A stretch of 64,000 bases of DNA from Chloracidobacterium sp. (GTDB taxonomy: Bacteria > Acidobacteriota > Blastocatellia > Pyrinomonadales > Pyrinomonadaceae): positions 806,001-870,000 of the forward strand of contig JADKKB010000007.1 in the NCBI GenBank assembly GCA_016720705.1, written 5' to 3'. Within the stretch, counting starts at the first letter, position 1, and every line of letters begins with the position of its first letter. This document shows positions 52,304 to 60,409 of this stretch, piece after piece. Under the pieces are notes generated by a model, which saw nothing but the letters and a program-made list of their open reading frames with translations, was not told the origin of the DNA and did no database searches. Both the position numbers and the translations under genes were made by a program.

Positions 52304-54571
52304 ATGAAAAACATTGATTCAAGATCACACGTTCGCGGCGAGTCTGTTTATTTGGACGACATTCCCGTTGTCCAGGGGACGCTTTATGCTTGCGTTTTTG
52401 ATTCGCCCGTCGCCCACGGGAAACTGAACGCGATAGATACGACCGAGGCTGAAGCGTCCGAAGGCGTTTTCCGCGTTATTACCGCGAAAGACATCATCGG
52501 CGAGAACCAGATCGGCGGCATTGTGCCGGACGAGCCTTTGCTGGCTGACGGCGAAGTTCATTTTCAAGGTATGCCGATCGCGATCGTGCTGGCAACGAGC
52601 GAGGAACTTGCCCGCAAAGCGGCAAAAAGGGTCACTATTGATATCGAAGAACTCACTGCGGTAACAGACGCCCGAAAGGCGGCCGCGAACGGTGATCTGA
52701 TCGTGCCGCCAAAGAAATTCGTGATGGGCGACATTGCCGACGCATTTGCCAATTGCGAACACGTATTTGAGGGCCGAACCGAGCAGAACGGCCAAGAACA
52801 TCTATACATCGAGACGCAGGGTGCATACGCAGTGCCGATGGAGGGCGGCGGCATTCGCGTGTATTCTTCGACCCAGGGACCGACCGCGGTTCAGCGTGCG
52901 GTTTGTCGTGTGACCGGACTCGCGATGCATCAGGTCGAGGTCGATGTGCAACGACTCGGCGGCGGTTTTGGCGGCAAAGAAGATCAGGCCAACGCCTGGG
53001 CCGGCATCTGTGCCGTTGCCGCACAGATCACAAAACGTCCCGTAAAATGTACGCTTCATCGAATGGAAGATATGCGTATGACCGGCAAACGCCATCCGTA
53101 TTCGTCAGATTACAAAATAGGTCTCGACCGCGATCTCAAGATAGTCGCGTATGAGGCGAGCTTCTATCAGAATGCCGGTGCAAGTTGCGATCTCTCGCCG
53201 GCGGTGCTTGAACGAACGCTGTTTCACTGCACAAACTCGTATTTTGTTCCAAACGTCACGGCGACCGCCTATTGCTGCCGAACCAATCTGCCGCCGAATA
53301 CTGCGTTTCGCGGGTTCGGCGGGCCGCAGGGAATGTTCGTGATCGAATCAGCGATCGTTCACGCCGCTGAAAAGCTCGGATTTTCGGCGGCTGAAATTCA
53401 GCGAACGAACCTGCTCACCGACGGAGACGAATTCCCTTACGGCCAAAAAGCTGAGAGCGACGCGGTCACGTCGTGGACGCAAGCTGATGTAAAATACGAT
53501 TTCGCGGCGTTGCAAAACGACGCTGACGCGTTTAACGCGACCTCAAGATATTTCAGAAAAGGCCTGGCGATGATGCCGGTCTGTTTCGGCATCTCGTTTA
53601 CCAAAACGCCGATGAATCAGGCACGATCCTTGGTCCACGTTTACACCGACGGCAGCGTCGCGGTTTCGACCGGCGCGGTTGAGATGGGTCAGGGTGTTAA
53701 TACCAAAATGGCACAGGTCGCGGCGAAGATCTTTGGGCTCGATATCGGCGAGGTTAAGGTTCATACAACCAACACGTTACGTATCGCTAACACAAGTCCT
53801 ACCGCCGCGTCCGCTGCTGCTGATCTTAACGGCAAGGCAACGGAGATCGCGTGTGAAACGATCCGCGACCGGCTTTTCGCCATCGCTCAAGACTTGGTCG
53901 AGGCCTCCAACATAAGTGACCTGTCGCTCGAAAACGGATATGTCTATCGCAACGGCGAAAAGACATCACTCAAATGGCAAACACTCGTGATGGAAGCCCA
54001 TCTCCAACGCGTAAACCTCAGTGAACACAGTCATTACGCAACGCCGGGAATCGGATTTGATTGGACAGCGGCAAAGGGACATCCGTTCGCCTATCACGTT
54101 TACGGCACAGCGATCGTGGGCGTCACCGTCGATTGTCTGCGCGGCCGTTACGAGGTCGATTACGTGAAGTGCTGTCACGATTTCGGCACCTCGATGAACA
54201 CCGCTGTCGATCTCGGTCAGATCGAAGGCGGCATCGTCCAGGGCCTCGGCTGGGTTACGATGGAAGAGGTTGTGTACGACGAAACCGGTAAACTTCGCTC
54301 AAACGCACTTTCGACTTACAAAGTGCCTGACATCTATTCTGTACCAAAACAGATCGACGTCCTTCCGCTTGAAACAACGAGAGAAAACCTCGCCATCTTC
54401 AACTCAAAAGCCGTCGGCGAACCCCCGCTAATGTACGGGATCGCCGCATACTTCGCGATCAGAAATGCTGTCAGATCATTTGCCGTCTGCTCGCCCGATT
54501 TCGACCTGCCGTTCACTCCGGAAAAAGTGCTGATGAATCTTTACTCTGATACTAAAGCAGTAGAAAATTAA
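52304..54571 (+). CDS. xdhB: Xanthine dehydrogenase large (molybdopterin) subunit
   Basis: A 755-residue catalytic subunit that hydroxylates hypoxanthine and xanthine with a molybdenum cofactor. It starts at 52304 (MKNIDSRSHVRGESVYLDD); the longer open frame runs back through the palindromic element. Landmarks are QRLGGGFGGKEDQANAWA, the MPT-contact motifs FRGFGGPQGMFVIE and VEMGQGVNTKMAQVAAKIF, and VGEPPLMYGIAAYFAIRNAV containing the catalytic Glu. Together with xdhA it forms the heterodimeric type; the XdhC chaperone follows. Confidence 0.92.
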   Translation: MKNIDSRSHVRGESVYLDDIPVVQGTLYACVFDSPVAHGKLNAIDTTEAEASEGVFRVITAKDIIGENQIGGIVPDEPLLADGEVHFQGMPIAIVLATSEELARKAAKRVTIDIEELTAVTDARKAAANGDLIVPPKKFVMGDIADAFANCEHVFEGRTEQNGQEHLYIETQGAYAVPMEGGGIRVYSSTQGPTAVQRAVCRVTGLAMHQVEVDVQRLGGGFGGKEDQANAWAGICAVAAQITKRPVKCTLHRMEDMRMTGKRHPYSSDYKIGLDRDLKIVAYEASFYQNAGASCDLSPAVLERTLFHCTNSYFVPNVTATAYCCRTNLPPNTAFRGFGGPQGMFVIESAIVHAAEKLGFSAAEIQRTNLLTDGDEFPYGQKAESDAVTSWTQADVKYDFAALQNDADAFNATSRYFRKGLAMMPVCFGISFTKTPMNQARSLVHVYTDGSVAVSTGAVEMGQGVNTKMAQVAAKIFGLDIGEVKVHTTNTLRIANTSPTAASAAADLNGKATEIACETIRDRLFAIAQDLVEASNISDLSLENGYVYRNGEKTSLKWQTLVMEAHLQRVNLSEHSHYATPGIGFDWTAAKGHPFAYHVYGTAIVGVTVDCLRGRYEVDYVKCCHDFGTSMNTAVDLGQIEGGIVQGLGWVTMEEVVYDETGKLRSNALSTYKVPDIYSVPKQIDVLPLETTRENLAIFNSKAVGEPPLMYGIAAYFAIRNAVRSFAVCSPDFDLPFTPEKVLMNLYSDTKAVEN

Positions 54572-54578
54572 CGGCTGA

Positions 54579-54640
54579 TGAACACGGATCGATTCAACAG
54601 GCTTATTATCTGTATCTATCCGTATTTATCTGTGGTTTCA
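54579..54640. repeat. Intergenic palindromic element 2, between xdhB and xdhC
   Basis: TGAACACGGAT (54579-54589) against ATCCGT (54618-54623) and the terminal ATCTGTGGTTTCA (54628-54640) makes an imperfect inverted repeat. It starts 7 bp after the xdhB stop. Same general form as the elements at 52225 and 59034. Confidence 0.65.
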
Positions 54641-54666
54641 AGTTCCTTTGCGGTAAAATTTCAACA

Positions 54667-55656
54667 GTGCAAAAAGACCTCCAGCTATGGCAATTTATCC
54701 GTGACCGTTTGGCAAAAAACCAAGAGGTGATGCTGCTTGTCGTCGGCGAGAGCACCGGCAGCAGCCCCGGGCGACAAGGCTATAAAATGGCGGTAAGCGC
54801 TGACGGTGGCCTTTGCGGCTCGATTGGCGGTGGCGTGATGGAGGTCGAATTGGTTGAACAAGCCAGAGCGATCCTTTCAGGACCGCGACCGATAGCGACC
54901 GGTTCGCTAATAGAGCAAGTTCACCGCCGAAATGCCGAGCACGCCAGCGGAATGATCTGTTCAGGACAACAAACTGTAATTCTTAAGGAGTTGACGCCTG
55001 AAGACCTCCAAACCGTCAATATTATCTACGATGCTCTTACCGGCGAGGGCGGCTATCTCCTCCTTTTTGGATCGACGTATTTCAGTGCCGGACCCGACTT
55101 TTGCGGTACGAGACGGATGGATCCGGACTACTCCGGACGGATCAGTTTTGAGCGGCATCTAGATGATTTTAAGTATTCCGAGGAGTTGAACAGCCCTCAG
55201 CGACTGTTCATAATCGGCGGTGGGCACTGTGCCCTGGCGTTGAGCGAATTGATGTCGCGAATGGATTTCCAAATCCACATTCTTGATGATCGGCCGGAAT
55301 TGAATACGATCGAAAAGAACCGCTTTGCCGACCGTGTGACTATCGTGGACTCTTACCATAAAATTGCCGAGCATATTCCGCCCGGTGATGACGTCTATGT
55401 CGTGGTGATGACTCTGGGATATTTGAGTGACGCAGTGGTGATACGCAAGCTTATCGATCATCAGGTTAAATATTTTGGAGTACTCGGAAGTAAAGCCAAG
55501 ATGGCGACGCTGATCAAAGAACTCAGTGACGAAGGCCTCGCCTCCGACAAACTTAGTCGTATTCGTACCCCCATCGGACTGCCGATCAACAGTCGGACCC
55601 CCGAAGAGATCGCGGTTTCGATAGCAGCTGAGATAATTTCGGTTAAGAATCTTTGA
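54667..55656 (+). CDS. xdhC: XdhC family molybdenum-cofactor insertion factor
   Basis: A 329-residue protein that sulfurates and delivers molybdenum cofactor to XdhB. N-terminal XdhC/CoxI domain: LLVVGESTGSSPGRQGYKMAVSADGGLCGSIGGGVMEVELVEQA (about residues 20-63) and the conserved Cys in SGMICSGQQTV. The C-terminal domain is Rossmann-like (RLFIIGGGHCALALSELMSRMDFQIHILDDR, about 178-208; YFGVLGSKAKMATLIKEL). The start is GTG at 54667. It completes a guaD-permease-xdhABC set. Confidence 0.92.
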   Translation: MQKDLQLWQFIRDRLAKNQEVMLLVVGESTGSSPGRQGYKMAVSADGGLCGSIGGGVMEVELVEQARAILSGPRPIATGSLIEQVHRRNAEHASGMICSGQQTVILKELTPEDLQTVNIIYDALTGEGGYLLLFGSTYFSAGPDFCGTRRMDPDYSGRISFERHLDDFKYSEELNSPQRLFIIGGGHCALALSELMSRMDFQIHILDDRPELNTIEKNRFADRVTIVDSYHKIAEHIPPGDDVYVVVMTLGYLSDAVVIRKLIDHQVKYFGVLGSKAKMATLIKELSDEGLASDKLSRIRTPIGLPINSRTPEEIAVSIAAEIISVKNL

Positions 55657-55729
55657 GTGATAACTGTCGATCAGCGATAGATGGCAATTATCGTCTAATA
55701 TAAATGTGCGCCTTCGCCGAAATCAGTTA

Positions 55730-56545
55730 ATGAATAATCAGAACGTCCCGAAACCTAATAAACGAAGTAATTTACGCAAGCTATTTGGGCGAGAATATTT
55801 TATAGCCAAAAGGCGGCTGAAATGGCTTGCCAATGCATCGAGCTTTGCACGTCCGATCCCAATTACGGGTATCGAGCACTCAATATTTCGGCACAAAACG
55901 ATGATGCTGCGGCCGCTTCGCGATGTCGAAATGTATCTGCAGCATAACAAGATCACCAATCTCAGGCTGGCGATCGCTCCGATCAACGGAGTCGTGATCA
56001 AACCCGGCCAAACCTTCTCGCTGTGGCGACTTGTCGGGCGCCCGACGGCGGCAAAAGGCTACCTCGAAGGCCTCGTTCTTCACAATGGACGCCTCGAGAA
56101 GGGCATCGGCGGCGGACTATGCCAACTTGGCAATCTGCTCTACTGGATGGCTCTGCATTCGCCTCTGACCGTCACTGAACGGTACCGGCACGGGTTTGAC
56201 GTATTTCCGGACATCAACCGCAAGATCCCGTTTGCCTGCGGCGCGACGCTGTCATACAACTACATCGACATTCAGCTTACAAATAATACGACCGAAGATT
56301 TTCGCATCGACCTCTGGATCGACGACGAATATCTCAACGGCGAACTTCTGGGCAGTAAACCATCCGAATTTGAATACGAGGTCTTCGAAACGGATCACTT
56401 GATCAAAATGCAGCCGTGGGGCGGCTATACTCGCCACAATCGAATTTGGAAACGCAGTACGAGCCTCATCGACGGGATGTTAACGGAAGAACTCGTAACC
56501 GAAAATCACGCCATAATGATGTATAACCCGCTACTCAGCGCCTAA
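55730..56545 (+). CDS. VanW family protein
   Basis: A 271-residue VanW-domain protein. The characteristic core is NKITNLRLAIAPINGVVIKPGQTFSLWRLVGRPTAAKGYLEG followed by GIGGGLCQLGNLLYWMALHSPLTVTERYRHGFDVFP. The VanW domain was first noted in vancomycin-resistance clusters but has no proven function, and this gene has no van neighbours. ATG at 55730 is preferred to GTG at 55706. No signal peptide is evident. Confidence 0.88.
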   Translation: MNNQNVPKPNKRSNLRKLFGREYFIAKRRLKWLANASSFARPIPITGIEHSIFRHKTMMLRPLRDVEMYLQHNKITNLRLAIAPINGVVIKPGQTFSLWRLVGRPTAAKGYLEGLVLHNGRLEKGIGGGLCQLGNLLYWMALHSPLTVTERYRHGFDVFPDINRKIPFACGATLSYNYIDIQLTNNTTEDFRIDLWIDDEYLNGELLGSKPSEFEYEVFETDHLIKMQPWGGYTRHNRIWKRSTSLIDGMLTEELVTENHAIMMYNPLLSA

Positions 56546-56664
56546 ACTCAAATATTTATTTCTCGTCAACGGGAACATTTCCCCGTCGCCGGTGTCTAAG
56601 TTCGCCAGGAAAGCAAATTGATCGCTTTCTCAAAAAGAACCTTTGGCACCAGTAGGAGGAAAAT

Positions 56665-57474
56665 ATGTTTGATAGATTGATCGAATCCGTACCCGTAAGC
56701 GCCGATATAAAAAATCGCCGAAGCTACTTTATGACCTCGTCGGTGGTAGTAGGAATGCTGTTTCTCGCCGCCGTTGTTGTGAGCATCTACGCCAAAGACT
56801 TTGACCTCGGAAACGGGTCATTGGAAACGTCCACGTTGATCGCACCGGTCGAAATGGCCGCTGAGGCGTCTAAGCCTGAGCCCACTCGTCCCCGTGCCGA
56901 ACCGACGCAGACATCGACCCAATTGCCGACTCGCAAGGAAAATATGGCGTCGACGTTCGAACCTACGATCGTGCCGACAACTACATCGGTGGCTCGAAAT
57001 CCGGTAATGTCCCGCCCGCCCGGCGATTTTCAACTGGGAAAACGCGATGCAGATCCGATCGGGTCCGGCCGTGTATCGAGCGGAACGGTGACCGGTATCG
57101 GCGGCCCCAATCTGAAGCCCGAAAACGTTGACCCTGAACCCGAGTACGCTCCGCCGCCCGTCAAACGCGATCCGCCGGTCACCAAGCCCGGCCCGCCAAA
57201 GTCGATTGGTGTCGTAAATAGCCGCGCGACCTCATTGCCGAAACCACAGTATTCGGCCGCGGCGATCGCTATGAACGCACAAGGAAGGGTGGATATTCAG
57301 GTAGTGATCGACGAAACCGGAAAGGTCATCTCAGCTAGTGCCGTCAGCGGACACCCAATGCTCCGGACCGCCGCCGAACAGGCCGCCCGAAACGCACGAT
57401 TTACGCCGACACTATTATCGAACGTACCCATCAAGGTGACCGGCGTTATCACCTATAACTTCACCCGTCAGTAA
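56665..57474 (+). CDS. TonB-like energy-transducer protein
   Basis: A 269-residue inner-membrane protein: short cytoplasmic N-terminus, one transmembrane helix (TSSVVVGMLFLAAVVVSIYA, about 24-43), a Pro/Thr/Lys-rich periplasmic spacer (about 65-190), and a TonB-C domain (PQYSAAAIAMNAQGRVDIQVVIDETGKVISASAVSGHP...ARFTPT). Such proteins pass proton-motive force to outer-membrane transporters, but no ExbB/ExbD or receptor is adjacent. Strong ribosome-binding site AGGAGGAAA before the ATG; a terminator follows. Confidence 0.88.
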   Translation: MFDRLIESVPVSADIKNRRSYFMTSSVVVGMLFLAAVVVSIYAKDFDLGNGSLETSTLIAPVEMAAEASKPEPTRPRAEPTQTSTQLPTRKENMASTFEPTIVPTTTSVARNPVMSRPPGDFQLGKRDADPIGSGRVSSGTVTGIGGPNLKPENVDPEPEYAPPPVKRDPPVTKPGPPKSIGVVNSRATSLPKPQYSAAAIAMNAQGRVDIQVVIDETGKVISASAVSGHPMLRTAAEQAARNARFTPTLLSNVPIKVTGVITYNFTRQ

Positions 57475-57499
57475 GGCATTTGTCTGATATGCGGTTTAG

Positions 57500-57529
57500 A
57501 AAGGCGGGCCCGAACGGCCTGCCTTTTTT
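57500..57529 (+). terminator. Rho-independent terminator after the TonB-like gene
   Basis: AAAGGCGGGC (57500-57509) pairs with GCCTGCCTTT (57517-57526) with one G-T wobble, followed by a T-run to 57529. The hairpin touches the 3' end of the convergent radical-SAM gene. Confidence 0.85.
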
Positions 57530-58974
57530 CAATGCCGGAGCAGTTTGATAAGTCCGTCGGTATCGAGATCGAATACCGGCGTTGAAAACTGTTGTTTGAG
57601 TTCGCTGTAGGCCATTCCGTCTATAAAGATCGGCTCATCCGATTTGATCGTAACGCGTGGTATGATCACAAAATCGCCGACGACCTGATCTTGGACAGCC
57701 AAAAGATCCCGCCCGCCCAGCAATCCGGTGACCGAGACATCGCCGCCAAAATAAATGTTGGGTACGGCGACGACCTTTAGCCGGGATCCGGACGAACTAT
57801 TAAAGCGTTCGATCTGTTCTATGAGCGTCGGGGCAAACATCTCGCCCGTCAGGATCGTTCCGAACAATCGGCCGCTCGGATAATCCAGTGACGTCGCAAC
57901 GCCCTCTTTCTCGACCGGCACCTTGGCCTCGGGGTGTGTCCGGACATTCTTAAAGAATTGTTTTGCCAGATCGACGGCTTCTGACCGCCGGTCTTTGGAC
58001 ACACCATTCTCAAACACGGTTTCAAATTGGGCGAGAAAAGTGCGGATCATTCCGACTCCGTCTTCGATCTGCGGATAATTGCCGTAATGACTGCGTGCCG
58101 GTATCTCCGCCCCCGCTTTGAGGTAGATCTCATCGCCGAGAAATGCAAAGGTATCGCCGAGTGTTGACCGAAACTCTTCTTGCAGGGCTTCGACCTGTAC
58201 GATCGTCCGGCGGCAAAATTCCGGCGTAACGCGGGTAAGGCGTTCGTCAGTGTTGTAACGCGTTAACGCAACGGGCACGACCGCGGTCGAAACAACCTTT
58301 GGATAATGCTCGGCAAGGTCGCGAAGCGTCTTTTCGAGGATCGCTCCGTCGTTGATCTCCGGACATAAGACAACCTGAGCGTGAAGCTCAATATCCGCCG
58401 CCAGCAATCGCTCGAGCTTATCGGAGATATCCGCCCGTGATTCGTCAACACCGAGCAGATACGCCCGCGTTTTGAGATCCGTCGCATGGACCGAGACATA
58501 CTGCGGCGACAAACGCTGCTCGATGATCCGCTTCATCTCGTCCTCCGTGATGGACGAGAGTGTGGTGTAGTTGCCGTAGAGAAACGACAGACGAATATCT
58601 TCGTCACGAACGAACAGCGAAGGCCGTGCGTCGTCCGGGTTGCCTTTGCAGAAGCAGAACAGGCATTCATTGGCACATTGACGCGGCACGATCTGCTCGA
58701 ACATCAACCCAAAATCTTCGGATTCGTCTCGGTCAAATTCGATCTCGATCGTCTCGCCATCAGGCTTTTTCACCTGAAAGGTCAATTCCGTTTCACCCGC
58801 CGTCTGAAATCTAAAATCCAGATAGTCACGCACACGTCGGCCGTTGACCTTGACGATCCGGTCATTCGGTTCTAACTCAAGTTCTTCGGCGAGGCTCGCC
58901 GGAGTGACTTCGGTGATCATCACGCCCGGACGGCGAAGCTGAGTAATAGCTGGTGTAACGGCAAATTCGTACAT
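57529..58974 (-). CDS. PDZ-radical SAM-DUF512 protein
   Basis: A 481-residue protein with an N-terminal PDZ domain (VMITEVTPASLAEELELEPNDRIVKVNGRRVRDYLDF, about 18-54), a radical-SAM-type cysteine cluster CANECLFCFC (about 100-109), followed by SLFVRDEDIRLSFLYGNYTTLSSI, and the C-terminal DUF512 domain (GTILTGEMFAPTLIEQIERFN, LLGGRDLLAVQDQVVGDFVIIPR). This full architecture is a conserved but uncharacterised bacterial family; some members are annotated as iron-sulfur enzymes acting on an unknown substrate. Confidence 0.9.
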   Translation of the reverse strand: MYEFAVTPAITQLRRPGVMITEVTPASLAEELELEPNDRIVKVNGRRVRDYLDFRFQTAGETELTFQVKKPDGETIEIEFDRDESEDFGLMFEQIVPRQCANECLFCFCKGNPDDARPSLFVRDEDIRLSFLYGNYTTLSSITEDEMKRIIEQRLSPQYVSVHATDLKTRAYLLGVDESRADISDKLERLLAADIELHAQVVLCPEINDGAILEKTLRDLAEHYPKVVSTAVVPVALTRYNTDERLTRVTPEFCRRTIVQVEALQEEFRSTLGDTFAFLGDEIYLKAGAEIPARSHYGNYPQIEDGVGMIRTFLAQFETVFENGVSKDRRSEAVDLAKQFFKNVRTHPEAKVPVEKEGVATSLDYPSGRLFGTILTGEMFAPTLIEQIERFNSSSGSRLKVVAVPNIYFGGDVSVTGLLGGRDLLAVQDQVVGDFVIIPRVTIKSDEPIFIDGMAYSELKQQFSTPVFDLDTDGLIKLLRH

Positions 58975-59033
58975 ATCTAACTTACTTAGTGTATGTTTCC
59001 GACAATGGCATTGGCAAATAAAAGCAAAAATAA

Positions 59034-59138
59034 GAACGCGGACTTAACGGAGCGGGCAAACTTCGCAAGATGAGGGAGATCAATTAGTTTGATCTCCCAG
59101 ATCTGCAAAGCTCCAAACGATCCGCGTCGTCCGCGTTC
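59034..59138. repeat. Intergenic palindromic element 3, between the radical-SAM and ald genes
   Basis: A long imperfect palindrome: outer arms GAACGCGGAC (59034-59043) and GTCCGCGTTC (59129-59138) are perfect 10-bp inverted repeats, and an inner hairpin GGGAGATCAA (59075-59084), loop, TTGATCTCCC (59090-59099) is perfect over 10 bp. Intermediate arms pair partly. It fills most of the 179-bp gap between two minus-strand genes. Confidence 0.75.
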
Positions 59139-59153
59139 AAAACATACCCGAGA

Positions 59154-60284
59154 TTACGCTGCCTGAGCACTCAGGTCGATCAACGAATCGAGCGGCGTGT
59201 ACTCGCGATCCTGCGAGGTTGCAACCGCTTCGTAGGTCAGCTTTCCGGCGTATGTGTTCACACCTTCAGCAAGCCCGGCATCGTCCTTGATAGCCTGCTC
59301 AAACCCCTTATTAGCAAGAGCAAGAGCGTAAGGCAAGGTCGCGTTTGTCAGAGCAAACGTCGAGGTTCTCGGCACGGCACCCGGCATATTGGCTACGCAG
59401 TAGTGCAGCACACCTTCCTCGTAATAGGTCGGGTTCGAGTGCGTCGTCGCGTGCGTCGTTTCAAAGCATCCGCCTTGATCGACGGCAACGTCAACGAGGA
59501 CTGCACCGTGCGGGATCAGCTGCAGCATGTCGCGGGTCACGAGTTTCGGAGCTGCGGCACCGACGACCAAAACCGCACCGATGATGAGATCGGCGTGTGA
59601 AATAGCTTCTTCGATCTGATAACGCGACGATGCGAGCGTTTGAACCTTTGACAGAAAGATATCATCGAGCTGTCGCAGACGGTCGAGATCGCGGTCGATG
59701 ATCGTGACCTTTGCACCCAATCCAACAGCCATTTTCGCCGCCTCGGTACCGACGATCCCGCCGCCGAGAATGACGACGTTTGCCGCCGGCACTCCCGGAA
59801 CACCGCCGAGCAAAATACCGCGGCCGCCGTTCATTTTTTCAAGATAGGTTGCACCGACCTGCACCGACATACGTCCGGCAACCTCTGACATCGGTATCAG
59901 CAGCGGCAAACGGCGACCGCTCGTGATGGTCTCATACGCGACGCCCGTAACCTTTCGCTCAAGCATTTGCTTGGTCAGTTCAAACTCAGGTGCAAGATGC
60001 AGATACGTGAAAAGCAGTTGATTCTCTCGCATCCGCGGATATTCCGGTGCGACCGGTTCTTTGACCTTGACGATCATATCGCCGGCAGCCCAGACCTCGT
60101 CTGCCGTATCCAGCATCTGCCCGCCGGCCTTTGCATACTGCTCGTCCTTAAAACCCGAGCCTTCGCCCGCAGTTTTTTGCACAAAAACAGTATGGCCAGC
60201 GTGCGTCAATGCCTGAACTCCCGCGGGCGTCAAGCCGACGCGGTATTCGTTATCCTTGATTTCTTTTGGTAATCCGATATTCAT
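59154..60284 (-). CDS. ald: Alanine dehydrogenase
   Basis: A 376-residue NAD-dependent enzyme interconverting L-alanine and pyruvate plus ammonia. The true start is 60284 (MNIGLPKEIKDNEYRVGLTPAGVQAL), matching the family start; an upstream in-frame ATG at 60326 adds only 14 residues. It shows substrate Lys and His regions (VKVKEPVAPEYPRMRENQLLFTYLHLAP), the Rossmann loop VVILGGGIVGTEAAKMAVGLGA, and GAVLVDVAVDQGGCFETTHATTHSNPTY. Full length. A free-standing gene by its flanks. Confidence 0.96.
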   Translation of the reverse strand: MNIGLPKEIKDNEYRVGLTPAGVQALTHAGHTVFVQKTAGEGSGFKDEQYAKAGGQMLDTADEVWAAGDMIVKVKEPVAPEYPRMRENQLLFTYLHLAPEFELTKQMLERKVTGVAYETITSGRRLPLLIPMSEVAGRMSVQVGATYLEKMNGGRGILLGGVPGVPAANVVILGGGIVGTEAAKMAVGLGAKVTIIDRDLDRLRQLDDIFLSKVQTLASSRYQIEEAISHADLIIGAVLVVGAAAPKLVTRDMLQLIPHGAVLVDVAVDQGGCFETTHATTHSNPTYYEEGVLHYCVANMPGAVPRTSTFALTNATLPYALALANKGFEQAIKDDAGLAEGVNTYAGKLTYEAVATSQDREYTPLDSLIDLSAQAA

Positions 60285-60409
60285 ATATAAAGTCTCCAAA
60301 CAGGGCGATTTTTGTATCGTCAACAATGTATTTCGTGAATCATTAAAATATCATTACGTTCGGTCAAAAACAATTAATGACGCTATAAGTTTTACGATTT
60401 GAATTCTCA

